Origin: Brevibacterium casei CIP 102111
GTDB lineage: Bacteria > Actinomycetota > Actinomycetes > Actinomycetales > Brevibacteriaceae
DNA length: 64,000 nucleotides
NCBI RefSeq assembly: GCF_900169275.1
Contig: NZ_FXZC01000001.1
Coordinates: 62,001 to 126,000, forward strand
Reading direction: 5' to 3'
The position numbers and the translations under genes are program-made. Below, in pieces: positions 34,678 to 43,257 of the stretch. Numbering within the stretch: position 1 is the stretch's first letter; each line of letters begins with the position of its first letter. Under the pieces are notes generated by a model. That model did no database searches. It was not told the DNA's origin and saw nothing but the letters and a program-made list of their open reading frames with translations.

Positions 34678-36447
34678 TCATAGGGTCGGATCGGCGGCGT
34701 GATCGCGCTGGGACCCGGCGTCGGTACGGCCCTTGGGCACCGCCTCGGCGACGATCTTCCCGGGGTTGAGGTTGCGTCCGGGATCGGTGGCGCGGAAGAG
34801 GGAATCGACCATGAACGCGCCCGCCTCGGTGATGTCGTCGACGATCCACGGACGATGCTCGGTGCCGACCCCATGGTGGTGGGAGAGCCCTCCCCCGGAG
34901 TCGATGAACTCCTGCTGCACGGCCTCCTTGACCATTCGGTACTCCGCGAGCGCGGTGTCCTCCTCGGTGTAGGGGATCGCGAACGTGAAGTAGAGGCACG
35001 CGCCTCCGTGATAGCTGTGGGACATGTGGCAGAACATGAAGCCGGGGCCGCCCATCTCGGCGCGGACCTGGGCGAAGCGCTCATGCACGCGCGCATGCAT
35101 GTCCTTGAGGTTCGCCCAGCTCACCCCCGTCTCGCAGACGTCGCCGAAGACCCGGTAGTTGAGGAGGAAGTCGCGCAGGTAGGGCGTGTCGAACTTCTTC
35201 TGGTCGTAGATCGCGCCCGGCCCGGTGCCGAGGCTGATTCCGCCGCGACCTGCGACGATCTTCTTGACCGCGGTCTTCTCGCGTCCGACGTGCTCCTTCG
35301 AGCCCTCGAAGCAGACGTAGGACAGGCACATCCCCTCCGTCGTGTCCCAGCCGCGCGAGCGCAGATAGGCGAAGAGTGCGTCCTGACCGCGGGCGGTGAG
35401 CTTCGACTTCACCGTCGTCGGCTCCGAGACCATGGCGAGGCTGAACCGCGTCTCGGGTCCGTCGGAGAGCCGGGTGAACGTCGGGTTGGCCTCCGAGCGC
35501 GCGATGTCGTGCATCGCCTCGACCCCGGACGCCCAATCCGGGTAGAGGTAGGCGACGACCTCCCTCACCTCCGGCTTCCGGTGGATCCGGACCGTGCATT
35601 CGCTGATGACGCCGAGGCGGCCCTCACTGCCGAGGATCATCTCGTGGACCGAGGGGCCGGAGTCCCGGCCGGGGATCGGCTTGCTCACGACGACTCCGCG
35701 CGGGTGGACGACGCGCATCCCGCGCACGATGTCCTCGATGTCGCCGTACCTGTCCGACTGCATCCCGGACGACCGGGTCGCCGCCCACCCGCCGAGCGTC
35801 GAATAGCTGAACGAATCGGGGAAGTGCCCCATGGTCCACCCGCGGACGCCCAGCTGCTCCTCGAGGTCGGGTCCGTACGCGCCGGCTTCGACCCGCGCGA
35901 GGCCCGAGTACTCGTCGACCTCGAGGACGCGCCGCATCCGACCGAGGTTGAGCGACACGATGGGTCGCTCCTCGTCGGGGTCGGGGGTGACCGAACCGGA
36001 GATGCACGAGCCGCCCCCGTAGGGGATGAGGACGAGATCGTGGTCGAGGACCGCGGTGAGCACCTCGGCGATCTCCTCCTCGCTGCCGGGATGGACGACG
36101 ACATCGGTGAGACGGGGCATCGTCCCGTTCCGGACACGGTAGAGGTCGGGCAGGGAGCGCCCGAAGGAGTGGATGACCCGCAGCTCGTCGTCGACGCTGA
36201 CGTTCTCGGTCCCCACCGCCTCGGCGAGGACGGCGAGGCCATCCTCGCTCACCCGTGAGGCGGGAACGTCGAACCCGCCGAGGTCGGGGATGCGCGGGCG
36301 CGGGGCGTTCCACAGGTCGAGGCCGACCTTCTCCTTCGCGATCGCAGCGAAGGCGGGCTTCGTCTCCCAGCGGAACTCGACGCCGTCGGCGCCCCAGCCC
36401 CACCAGCGGTGTCGCCTGACCTCGTCGACGCTCAGCGGTGCGCTCAC
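34678..36447 (-). CDS. FAD-linked oxidase, alkyl-dihydroxyacetonephosphate synthase-like
   Basis: The 589-residue flavoprotein has the VAO-type FAD domain: LIPYGGGSCISGSV near residue 140, PDSFSYSTLGGWAATRSSGM near 215, YGDIEDIVRGM and GSEGRLGVISECTVRI near 280. The cap domain ends with CHMSHSYHGGACLYFTF and GGGLSHHHGVGTEHRPWI near 540. The SHHHGVG triad is the active-site motif of alkyl-DHAP synthase (AGPS), which swaps the acyl chain of acyl-DHAP for a fatty alcohol. GTG 36447 overlaps the acyltransferase stop by GTGA. The match to AGPS is strong by motif; activity is unproven. Confidence 0.85.
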   Translation of the reverse strand: MSAPLSVDEVRRHRWWGWGADGVEFRWETKPAFAAIAKEKVGLDLWNAPRPRIPDLGGFDVPASRVSEDGLAVLAEAVGTENVSVDDELRVIHSFGRSLPDLYRVRNGTMPRLTDVVVHPGSEEEIAEVLTAVLDHDLVLIPYGGGSCISGSVTPDPDEERPIVSLNLGRMRRVLEVDEYSGLARVEAGAYGPDLEEQLGVRGWTMGHFPDSFSYSTLGGWAATRSSGMQSDRYGDIEDIVRGMRVVHPRGVVVSKPIPGRDSGPSVHEMILGSEGRLGVISECTVRIHRKPEVREVVAYLYPDWASGVEAMHDIARSEANPTFTRLSDGPETRFSLAMVSEPTTVKSKLTARGQDALFAYLRSRGWDTTEGMCLSYVCFEGSKEHVGREKTAVKKIVAGRGGISLGTGPGAIYDQKKFDTPYLRDFLLNYRVFGDVCETGVSWANLKDMHARVHERFAQVRAEMGGPGFMFCHMSHSYHGGACLYFTFAIPYTEEDTALAEYRMVKEAVQQEFIDSGGGLSHHHGVGTEHRPWIVDDITEAGAFMVDSLFRATDPGRNLNPGKIVAEAVPKGRTDAGSQRDHAADPTL

Positions 36448-37382
36448 GTCCTCGTCCCTTCGTCGGTGGTGTGATCTGTGGTGCCCGGTCTGTCGGCTGT
36501 GGCCTGCTTCTCTGCCGCGCCCTGCTTGTCGGGCTGCGGGGCACGGTCGGTGCGCCCGGATTCGTCGCCAGGGACACGTCGGTGGGTGAGTCGGGCGAGG
36601 CCGAGTTCGTCGGCCCCGGCGTCGAAGAGCTCCTCGACCCGGCACTGGACCCGCGCCGTCAGCGCCGGCAGCGACTCCCCGGGCTGGGCGACGACGGGGG
36701 CGCCGACGATGACGCGCACCGGTCGGCGGCCGGGCACCGGCCAGCTCGTGCCCTTCGGCATCGCCTCCGAACCGCCGACGACGGCCGTCGGGACGATGGG
36801 CGCGCCGGTGTCGACGGCGAGTTTGATCGCCCCCACCTTGAAGTCGGCGACGAACCCGTTCTGCTGACGCCCGCCCTCGGGGAAGAGGAGCACGGGCACA
36901 CCTGAGCGCAGCAGGGCGCGGGGCGTCTCGGAGCTGCCGTGGGAGCCCTCCCGGTAGACGGGGAAGGCGTTGAAGAGGAGTCGGACGAACATCCGCTTGT
37001 GCCACGCTGTGAAGAAGTAGTCATAGGCGACCCCGGCGGCGAGCAGACGCGCCTGTCCTCGCGGCAGGCTCTGCGCGATGAGCGGCGCGTCGAGGTGCGA
37101 GGTGTGGTTGGCGACGACGAGGAACCCACCGCGCAGGCCGCGCACCTCGGGATCGATCCGTGCCGAGGGGGTGATCGTCGAGCGGACGAGACCGCGAAAG
37201 AGGACGCGCTGGAGGACGAAGCGCAGCGCCGCGCGCGCCCGGGAGCGGTACATCGCCGTGGACGGGGCGTGCGGAGGTGGGGGTGCTGCGTCCCGCGACG
37301 GCGGGGTCGTCGGCACCTCGGTCGGTGCCGCCGCCGGCACGACTGCGGGCGACTGACCCTGGGGTGTTCTCTCTGCTCTCAT
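36444..37382 (-). CDS. 1-acyl-glycerol-3-phosphate/DHAP acyltransferase family protein (PlsC-like)
   Basis: The protein has the acyltransferase motif VVANHTSHLDAP (NHx4D), FNAFPVYREGS, LLFPEGGRQQNG and a further PTAVVGGSEAMPKG block. It transfers acyl chains to glycerol phosphate, lysophosphatidate or DHAP. I use ATG 37382 (MRAERTPQGQS), which leaves a Pro-rich N-terminal tail of about 40 residues. ATG 37253 (MYRSRAR) is an alternative, and neither has a good ribosome site. The C-terminal 50 residues are charged and low-complexity. It is coupled to the AGPS-like gene by GTGA. Confidence 0.8.
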   Translation of the reverse strand: MRAERTPQGQSPAVVPAAAPTEVPTTPPSRDAAPPPPHAPSTAMYRSRARAALRFVLQRVLFRGLVRSTITPSARIDPEVRGLRGGFLVVANHTSHLDAPLIAQSLPRGQARLLAAGVAYDYFFTAWHKRMFVRLLFNAFPVYREGSHGSSETPRALLRSGVPVLLFPEGGRQQNGFVADFKVGAIKLAVDTGAPIVPTAVVGGSEAMPKGTSWPVPGRRPVRVIVGAPVVAQPGESLPALTARVQCRVEELFDAGADELGLARLTHRRVPGDESGRTDRAPQPDKQGAAEKQATADRPGTTDHTTDEGTRT

Positions 37383-37542
37383 CGCCCGGGGTTCGGAGCC
37401 GACCCCAGAACCGGATGCCGCCTCGGCGAGGAAATTCTCCCCGTCCCTCGTACGGTGCCCCACGCGCGGACGAAGCCGCTCGCGCGGATGGCGCACGTCG
37501 TGCGAGCGAAGCCCCACGTACGCACGGTCGTGGGGCTCGCGT

Positions 37543-38340
37543 TCAGGCACCACGGCGGTCTCTCTCCTCGTTCCGGCGGGAGGTGAGAGCACTCGAGAGT
37601 CGGTGGATCGCCGACCGGGGGGCGATCCGGAGGCCTGCGACGATGGCCTTCCAGCGCAGCTGCGGTACGCTCACGGTCCGACCCCTGGCGACGTCGCGCA
37701 GGCACTCCTCGACGAGGTCGTCGGGGTCGAGCCAGAGGACATCGGGGATCGAGGTCCCGGCGATGCCGGCGCGGGCATGGAACTCGGTGCGCACCCAGCC
37801 GGGCACGAGCGCCGTCACGGTCACCCCGGTGCCGGCGGTCTCGACAGCGAGCGACTCCGAGTAGTTGAGCGCCCAGGCCTTGATCGCGGTGTAGTTGTTC
37901 TGGGTCAGGCCCGAGCTCACCGAGCACACGGTGATGATCCACCCGCGTCCGCGCTTGGTCATCGCCCGGGCCGCGGCACCGCCGATGACGAGCACCGCCC
38001 GCTGCATCACCTCGAAGCCGCGGTCATGCTCCTCGAGGTCCGTGGCGAGCAGGCTCGCCCGCACGGAGAACCCGGCGTTGTTGACGACGACGTCGATGGG
38101 CCGGTCCGACCCGGGGTCCTCGATGCGCGCGGCGACCCGCGTCTGGTCGTCACGGTCGGCGAGGTCGGCGATGAGCGTCTCGACCTCGATCCCGAAGGCC
38201 GAGCGCAGGTCGGCCGCGAAGGTCTCGAGCCTGCCCTCATCGCGGGCGACGAGGACGAGTCCGAGGCCGCGAGAGGCGAAGGCACGGGCGAACGCGGCAC
38301 CGATGCCCGCGGTGCCTCCCGTGATCAGAGCGACATGCAT
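37543..38340 (-). CDS. Short-chain dehydrogenase/reductase
   Basis: The 265-residue classical SDR has TGGTAGIGAAFA (residues 8-19), NNAGFSVRAS near 90 and the catalytic set with SVSSG near 142 and YTAIK near 153. A keto-reduction such as acyl- or alkyl-DHAP to the glycerol phosphate would fit the neighbouring genes, but I cannot prove it. The minus-strand TATCGT seven bases before ATG 38340 suggests a leaderless promoter. It is divergent from the acyl-CoA reductase gene across 130 bases. Confidence 0.82.
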   Translation of the reverse strand: MHVALITGGTAGIGAAFARAFASRGLGLVLVARDEGRLETFAADLRSAFGIEVETLIADLADRDDQTRVAARIEDPGSDRPIDVVVNNAGFSVRASLLATDLEEHDRGFEVMQRAVLVIGGAAARAMTKRGRGWIITVCSVSSGLTQNNYTAIKAWALNYSESLAVETAGTGVTVTALVPGWVRTEFHARAGIAGTSIPDVLWLDPDDLVEECLRDVARGRTVSVPQLRWKAIVAGLRIAPRSAIHRLSSALTSRRNEERDRRGA

Positions 38341-38347
38341 GCTTGTT

Positions 38348-38353
38348 ACGATA
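38348..38353 (-). promoter_or_regulatory. -10 box of a leaderless promoter for the SDR gene
   Basis: On the minus strand TATCGT lies seven bases before ATG 38340 in a locally A/T-rich patch (38341-38370). Confidence 0.45.
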
Positions 38354-38470
38354 CAGTGACCTGCGTCATACTCCGCGATGACCTTGAGGGTGACCGCACC
38401 ACCCATCCGATTCCCCGCCGGCTCCGAATGAGCATCCGAGACCGTTTCCGCGCGACCCGATAGGCAGCAC

Positions 38471-40687
38471 ATGACATCCAGCCGCATTCTCCTGACCGGC
38501 GTGACGGGATTCCTCGGTCAGGCGGTGCTCCAGGCCCTGCTCGAGAGCAGGCCGGACGTCACCATCACCGCTCTCGTGCGTCCCCGGGGCACCCGGTCGG
38601 GCAGGCAGCGCCTCGAACGGCTGCTCACGAAACCGGTCTTCGCCACCTGGATCGGACGGGCCGGTGAGGCCGCCGTGCGGGATGCTCTCACGGCGCGTGT
38701 CGAGGTCCTCGAGGGTGACCTCACCGACCTGCCGCCGCTGCCGCACGCCTTCGACGTCGTCATCCACTCCGCGTCGTCGGTGTCCTTCGACGCCCCCATC
38801 GACGAGGCGTTCCGCACCAACGTCACCGGAGTCGAGCGCCTCTACCGGGCCCTGCGCGAGACCGGGCAGGACCCGCACGTCATCCACGTCTCGACGGCGT
38901 ACGTCGGCGGCATCTCCAAGGGCCTCGCCCAGGAGCGTCGGCTCAGCCACAACGTCGACCACCGCGCCGAGTCCGCGGCCGCCGAACTCGCCCGCGACCG
39001 GGTCGAAGCCGAATCCCGTGCTCCCGAACAGCTGCGCCGCTTCCTCCGCAGCGCCCGCGCCCAGAGTTCCCGGATGGGACCCAAGGCCGTCGCCGCGTCC
39101 GCCGAGGCGGCGCGGGAGGCCTTCGTCGCCGACCGCCTCGTCGAGTTCGGCCGCACCCGCGCCGAATCCCTCGGCTGGACCGACGTCTACACGTTGACGA
39201 AGGCGATGGCCGAACGCGTCGCCGAAGCCGAATGGGCCGACCAGGGCCACCGGGTCTCCTTCGTCCGGCCCTCGATCATCGAATCCGCGCTCCGCCTGCC
39301 CCACCCCGGCTGGATCGACGGCTTCAAAGTCGCCGACCCGCTCATCATGGCCTATGCGAACGGCGGGCTGACCGAGTTCCCCGGCCATGCCGACTCCGTC
39401 CTCGACATCATCCCCGTCGACTTCGTCGTCAACGTCATCCTCGCGCTCGCCGCAGAGGACGAATCCACCGCCGCCGAGGCGGGGGCCCGGTACTTCCATG
39501 TCGTGTCCGGCACGTCGAATCCCCTGCCGTTCCACCAGATGGTGAGCACGGTGCGCGAGTACTTCCTCGACCGCCCGATCCCCGACCCCGAGGGCGAACC
39601 GACCCCGGTTCCCGAATGGAGCTTCCCGAGTTCCGAGCTCATCGAACAGCGCATCCGCCTCAAGGAACTGGGCTCACGTCTCGGGCGGGCCGTCGTCGAC
39701 CGGCTGCCGTCGTCCCGGCGCACCCGCGGGTGGGTCTCGCATCTGAGCCGCGTCGATGCGGGGCTGCGGTCTCTGCGCCAGTTCGCCGACCTCTACCGGC
39801 AGTACACGAAGACCGAGATGGTCTTCGACGACGCGGCCACCCGCCGACTCCACGAACGACTGCCCGCGGACACTGCGCCCGAGCGGGGGTTCGACGTCAC
39901 CGACATCGAGTGGGACCGGTACTTCAAGGACATCCACCTGCCCGCCATCACCGAACTCACCCGCACCTACGCCCGCAACCGGGCGCGCACGAGGCAGGAC
40001 CGCACCACCTCGGCGGGGCTGCTGCCTGCCGGCGATGCGCTCGCCGTGTTCGACCTCGACGGCACGGTGATCTCGACGAACATCGTCCGGCAGTATGCGG
40101 CTGTCGTCCGCGCCACCCAGCCTCCCCACCGCTGGCCGGGAGCGCTCGCCGGCATCGCCGGGATCGTCCCCGGGCTCCTGCGCGCCGAATCCCGTGACCG
40201 CTCCGAGCTCATCCGCATGGTCAACCGGCGCTACCGGGGCTTCCGCCTCGACGAGCTGCGCGCGGTCATCGCGGGCAGCCTCGGGGAGCGGATCCGCGAC
40301 TCGATCCGCCCGCAGGCCCGCACCCTCATCGACGAGCACCGCGCAGCCGGACACCGCACCGTGCTCGTCACCGGTGCTCTCGAAGTCCTCGTCGAACCGC
40401 TCGCCGACCTCTTCGACGAGGTCGTCGCCACCCGCATGGACGTCACCTCGGACGGCGTGCTCTCCGGGTACCTCGCGACTCCGCCGCTCGTCGACGAAGC
40501 CCGCGCGAACTGGCTGCGGAAGTACGCGAGCGGCGTCGGCGCCGACCTCGCGAAGTCGACCGGCTACGGCGATTCGCTCGCCGATGCCGCGTGGCTCGAG
40601 CTCGTCGGCGAGCCGATCGCCGTCACCCCCGACCTCGGCCTCTACGGACATGCCCTGAAGAAGCGATGGAAGGTGCTCGAATGGTGA
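38471..40687 (+). CDS. Fatty acyl-CoA reductase fused to HAD-IB phosphatase-like domain
   Basis: The 738-residue protein starts with an extended-SDR acyl reductase: LLTGVTGFLGQAVL at residues 7-20, VIHSASSVSF near 97, VSTAYVGG near 140, active-site YTLTK near 240 and FVRPSIIESAL near 262. A sterile-domain-like stretch follows. From about residue 520 a HAD domain begins with AVFDLDGTVIST (DxDGT) and ends with GYGDSLADAAWLE. Acyl-CoA reductases make fatty aldehyde or alcohol; HAD fusions of this kind occur in actinobacteria and myxobacteria. It overlaps the next gene by seven bases and starts an operon with two ferritin-like genes. Confidence 0.83.
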   Translation: MTSSRILLTGVTGFLGQAVLQALLESRPDVTITALVRPRGTRSGRQRLERLLTKPVFATWIGRAGEAAVRDALTARVEVLEGDLTDLPPLPHAFDVVIHSASSVSFDAPIDEAFRTNVTGVERLYRALRETGQDPHVIHVSTAYVGGISKGLAQERRLSHNVDHRAESAAAELARDRVEAESRAPEQLRRFLRSARAQSSRMGPKAVAASAEAAREAFVADRLVEFGRTRAESLGWTDVYTLTKAMAERVAEAEWADQGHRVSFVRPSIIESALRLPHPGWIDGFKVADPLIMAYANGGLTEFPGHADSVLDIIPVDFVVNVILALAAEDESTAAEAGARYFHVVSGTSNPLPFHQMVSTVREYFLDRPIPDPEGEPTPVPEWSFPSSELIEQRIRLKELGSRLGRAVVDRLPSSRRTRGWVSHLSRVDAGLRSLRQFADLYRQYTKTEMVFDDAATRRLHERLPADTAPERGFDVTDIEWDRYFKDIHLPAITELTRTYARNRARTRQDRTTSAGLLPAGDALAVFDLDGTVISTNIVRQYAAVVRATQPPHRWPGALAGIAGIVPGLLRAESRDRSELIRMVNRRYRGFRLDELRAVIAGSLGERIRDSIRPQARTLIDEHRAAGHRTVLVTGALEVLVEPLADLFDEVVATRMDVTSDGVLSGYLATPPLVDEARANWLRKYASGVGADLAKSTGYGDSLADAAWLELVGEPIAVTPDLGLYGHALKKRWKVLEW

Positions 40688-41685
40688 TGCAGGGAAGCCG
40701 GAGTGCGGTCGACGTCGAGCATCCGCCGGGTCACGTCGACGGACGCCTGTTCTCCGACGCGGACCATCCGACGGTCCTCGTCACCGACTTCGACGTCCCC
40801 GGCTACCTCGAGCAGGCGCGGGGTCGCATCCCCGTCGACCGTGAGCGCATCGATCTGCCCGCCGAGGCGGCCCGTGACCTGGGATTCCTCTGGCGCTTGG
40901 AGAACTCTGCGCTCGCCGAGACCCGGGCGCTGCTGGCCTCATGGACGGCGAACGAAGCCCGGATCACCGCCTTCGTCACCGCGTGGGGATATGAGCGATA
41001 CTGGCTGGCCAAAGCGCTGCGGGACGTCCTCGATGCCGGTGGCGCGACCGGATCCCCCGCGCCCTCGCGGGTGCCGTCGACCAGGCTGCGCGAGGTCTGG
41101 GTCGAGCGTGCGCTGCCGATCGTCGCTCCCATCGTCGGGGGCGTCGTCAGGGAGCCCGTCACCGCCGGCCACATGGCCCGGCTCGCCGTCCAGGAGGGCG
41201 CCCTCCAGGTCGCGGAGGCCGCCCTGCTTCCGCGGCTGAACGGGGAGGCCCGCCGTGTCCTCGCTGAGGTGGTCGAGCGTCGCGAGGAGATCGTGCGGTT
41301 CTTCCGCACCGAGGCGATCGCCCGCATCACCCGGTCCCGGCGCGAAGCCGTCCTCGCCCGGATCCACCTCGGCTGGCCCTGGGCGCCGCTGCGCGTCGTC
41401 GGTGTGCCCGAGCCCGACGAGGCGGCGGCACTCGCGAGCCTCTTCGCCGAGGGCTCCGACCGGCGGGCGCTCACCGCCTCCGATGCGGTGATCGGGCAGC
41501 AGCTCGCCGGGAACCCTCAGCCGTCGGCGGACGAGGTCCGGGCGGCGCTGCGCACCGCGCGCCGACGGCAGGGTAGTCCAGGCCGACGGAGGGTGACCAA
41601 GGACGGACGGCCCGGCACCGCGGGCAGTCGCCTGCGGCCCAACCGCAGCCGACCGGTTCGAGACAGGAGTGAGAATGGCCTTTGA
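40681..41685 (+). CDS. Ferritin-like paralogue lacking most metal ligands
   Basis: I do not recognise this 334-residue protein as a named family, but it aligns by eye with its downstream neighbour. FVTAWGYERYWLAKALRDVL matches FMTMWNREEFWHGEALAAVL, and the second helix pair also aligns. Of the six expected ferritin-like ligands, the equivalents of E77, H80, E171 and H174 are R, L, R and I here, while the two single glutamates (about E74 and E172) remain. It probably cannot hold a di-iron site and may be a partner subunit. GGAAGG seven bases before ATG 40681 fixes the start. The C-terminal 60 residues are Arg-rich. Confidence 0.6.
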   Translation: MVMQGSRSAVDVEHPPGHVDGRLFSDADHPTVLVTDFDVPGYLEQARGRIPVDRERIDLPAEAARDLGFLWRLENSALAETRALLASWTANEARITAFVTAWGYERYWLAKALRDVLDAGGATGSPAPSRVPSTRLREVWVERALPIVAPIVGGVVREPVTAGHMARLAVQEGALQVAEAALLPRLNGEARRVLAEVVERREEIVRFFRTEAIARITRSRREAVLARIHLGWPWAPLRVVGVPEPDEAAALASLFAEGSDRRALTASDAVIGQQLAGNPQPSADEVRAALRTARRRQGSPGRRRVTKDGRPGTAGSRLRPNRSRPVRDRSENGL

Positions 41686-42460
41686 CTTCGACACCTATGC
41701 CGAGACGTCCGAGGCGGTGAAATGGTCGGACCTCGACTTCGACGTCTTCGACGCGATGCCGTTGGATGCGGACACGCTGCGCACGGTCCGCTACATGTGC
41801 GACGTCGAGTACCACACGACGTGCTTCGTCCGGGAGCTCCTCGTCACCCCCTCGCACCGGGAGGACGCGCCGGCGGCGTTCATGACGATGTGGAACCGGG
41901 AGGAGTTCTGGCACGGCGAGGCGCTCGCCGCGGTGCTGAAGAAGCACGGCATCCACGTCGACTACGACGAGATCAAGGCGAAGCGGGCGGGACTGGGCTG
42001 GAAGCTCGCCCTCGGTCCGGCGAAGCAGTCGCTGCTGTCGAACATGGTCGGCTCCGACTTCATCGCCGTCCACATGGCATGGGGCGCAGCCAACGAGCTC
42101 TCGGCCACCGCAGGCTACCGTCGGATGGCGGCGATGCAGGACCACCCGGTGCTCTCGCCGCTGCTCGAGCGCATCGCCAAGCAGGAGACCCGCCACGTCG
42201 CGTTCTATTCGACGCAGGCGAAGGAACGGCTCGAGGACAACCCGCGCGCGCAGAGGATCGTGCGACTGGCGCTCGGGAGGCTGTGGAAGCCGGTGGGCTC
42301 GGGGATGATGGACGACGCCGAGGTCAAGCACGTGATGACCCACCTCTTCCGGAACCAGACCGCTGAACTCGACAAGCTCGACAAACGCGTGCAGAAGCTG
42401 CCCGGTCTCGGGGACCTGACGATCTTCCGCAGCGCCTTCGCCCGCCTCGGCATCGACTGA
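41675..42460 (+). CDS. Ferritin-like di-iron protein
   Basis: The 261-residue protein has the four-helix di-iron pattern: E45 (CDVEYHTTC), E77xxH80 (EEFWHGEAL), E141 (AANELSATAG) and E171xxH174 (KQETRHVAFYS). Spacings of 32, 64 and 30 residues fit ferritin-like oxygenases and desaturases. A reaction on a fatty chain, aldehyde or ether lipid is suggested by the reductase gene at the start of the operon. AGGAG lies six bases before ATG 41675, and the gene overlaps the preceding one by eleven bases. Confidence 0.75.
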   Translation: MAFDFDTYAETSEAVKWSDLDFDVFDAMPLDADTLRTVRYMCDVEYHTTCFVRELLVTPSHREDAPAAFMTMWNREEFWHGEALAAVLKKHGIHVDYDEIKAKRAGLGWKLALGPAKQSLLSNMVGSDFIAVHMAWGAANELSATAGYRRMAAMQDHPVLSPLLERIAKQETRHVAFYSTQAKERLEDNPRAQRIVRLALGRLWKPVGSGMMDDAEVKHVMTHLFRNQTAELDKLDKRVQKLPGLGDLTIFRSAFARLGID

Positions 42461-42547
42461 GAGGCGCGGCACCGGACTCCGGCACCGCCTCGGCGGCGCA
42501 TGCGAAATCCGCACCACCTCGGCGAGGGAATGTGAACGGGGGAGGGA

Positions 42548-43255
42548 TCAGATGAGCTTCGTCGGATCGGCCGGGTTCCCGGCCTCGGGATGGCAGTCGC
42601 TCAGTGCCCGGCCCTTCGTCAGCCGCGCGACGAGGGGTTCGTTGACGCGGGAGGAGAAGAAGGCGATGAGCGGGCCGCAGAAGAACGCGGTCATGATCGT
42701 GCCGACCCCGACGGGACCGGAGACGAGGATTGCGCCGACGAGGACGATGAGGTCCTGCGGGACGCGCACCCGCTGGTACTTCCACCCGGTGCGGTCGACG
42801 ATGATCGGGGCGATCGCATCGTAGGGCGCGGTCCCGACCCCGGCGGAGATGTATCCGCTGGCACCGAACGCGAAGACGACGATGCCGATCGCGAAGAACA
42901 TCGTCGCACCCCCGTGATCGCCCGGTGCGACGGTGAGCGGAGCGAGGAGACCGGCGAAGAGGTCGATGAAGAACCCGGTCAGCGTCATGTTGATGACCGT
43001 GCCGATGCCGATGTAGCGGCGAGCGAAGATGAGCACGGGAATGAAGAGGATGAGGTTGCTCAGCAGCTGATACGCCCCGAGCGACCATCCGATCCGCTCG
43101 CTGATGCCGATGTTGAGCGCCGTGTACGGGTCGACACCGACCCCTCCGGTCTGGAGGATGGCGGCGCCGAGGCCGATGAGGACGACTCCGGCGAGCGCGT
43201 AGAGCGACCGCAGCGCCAGGGATCCGGGAGCTCTCTCCTTCGCCGCGGCCGCCAT
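42548..43255 (-). CDS. YczE/YyaS-like membrane protein
   Basis: The 235-residue protein has five to six transmembrane helices with GLGAAILQTGGVGVDPYTAL near residue 27, GYISAGVGTAPYDAIAPII near 132 and FFCGPLIAFF near 192. This matches the YczE/YitT-like integral membrane family of unknown function. It starts two bases after the dehydrogenase stop on the same strand, so it belongs to the 45345-42548 operon. A transport role for a sugar acid is possible but unproven. Confidence 0.72.
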   Translation of the reverse strand: MAAAAKERAPGSLALRSLYALAGVVLIGLGAAILQTGGVGVDPYTALNIGISERIGWSLGAYQLLSNLILFIPVLIFARRYIGIGTVINMTLTGFFIDLFAGLLAPLTVAPGDHGGATMFFAIGIVVFAFGASGYISAGVGTAPYDAIAPIIVDRTGWKYQRVRVPQDLIVLVGAILVSGPVGVGTIMTAFFCGPLIAFFSSRVNEPLVARLTKGRALSDCHPEAGNPADPTKLI

Positions 43256-43257
43256 CG

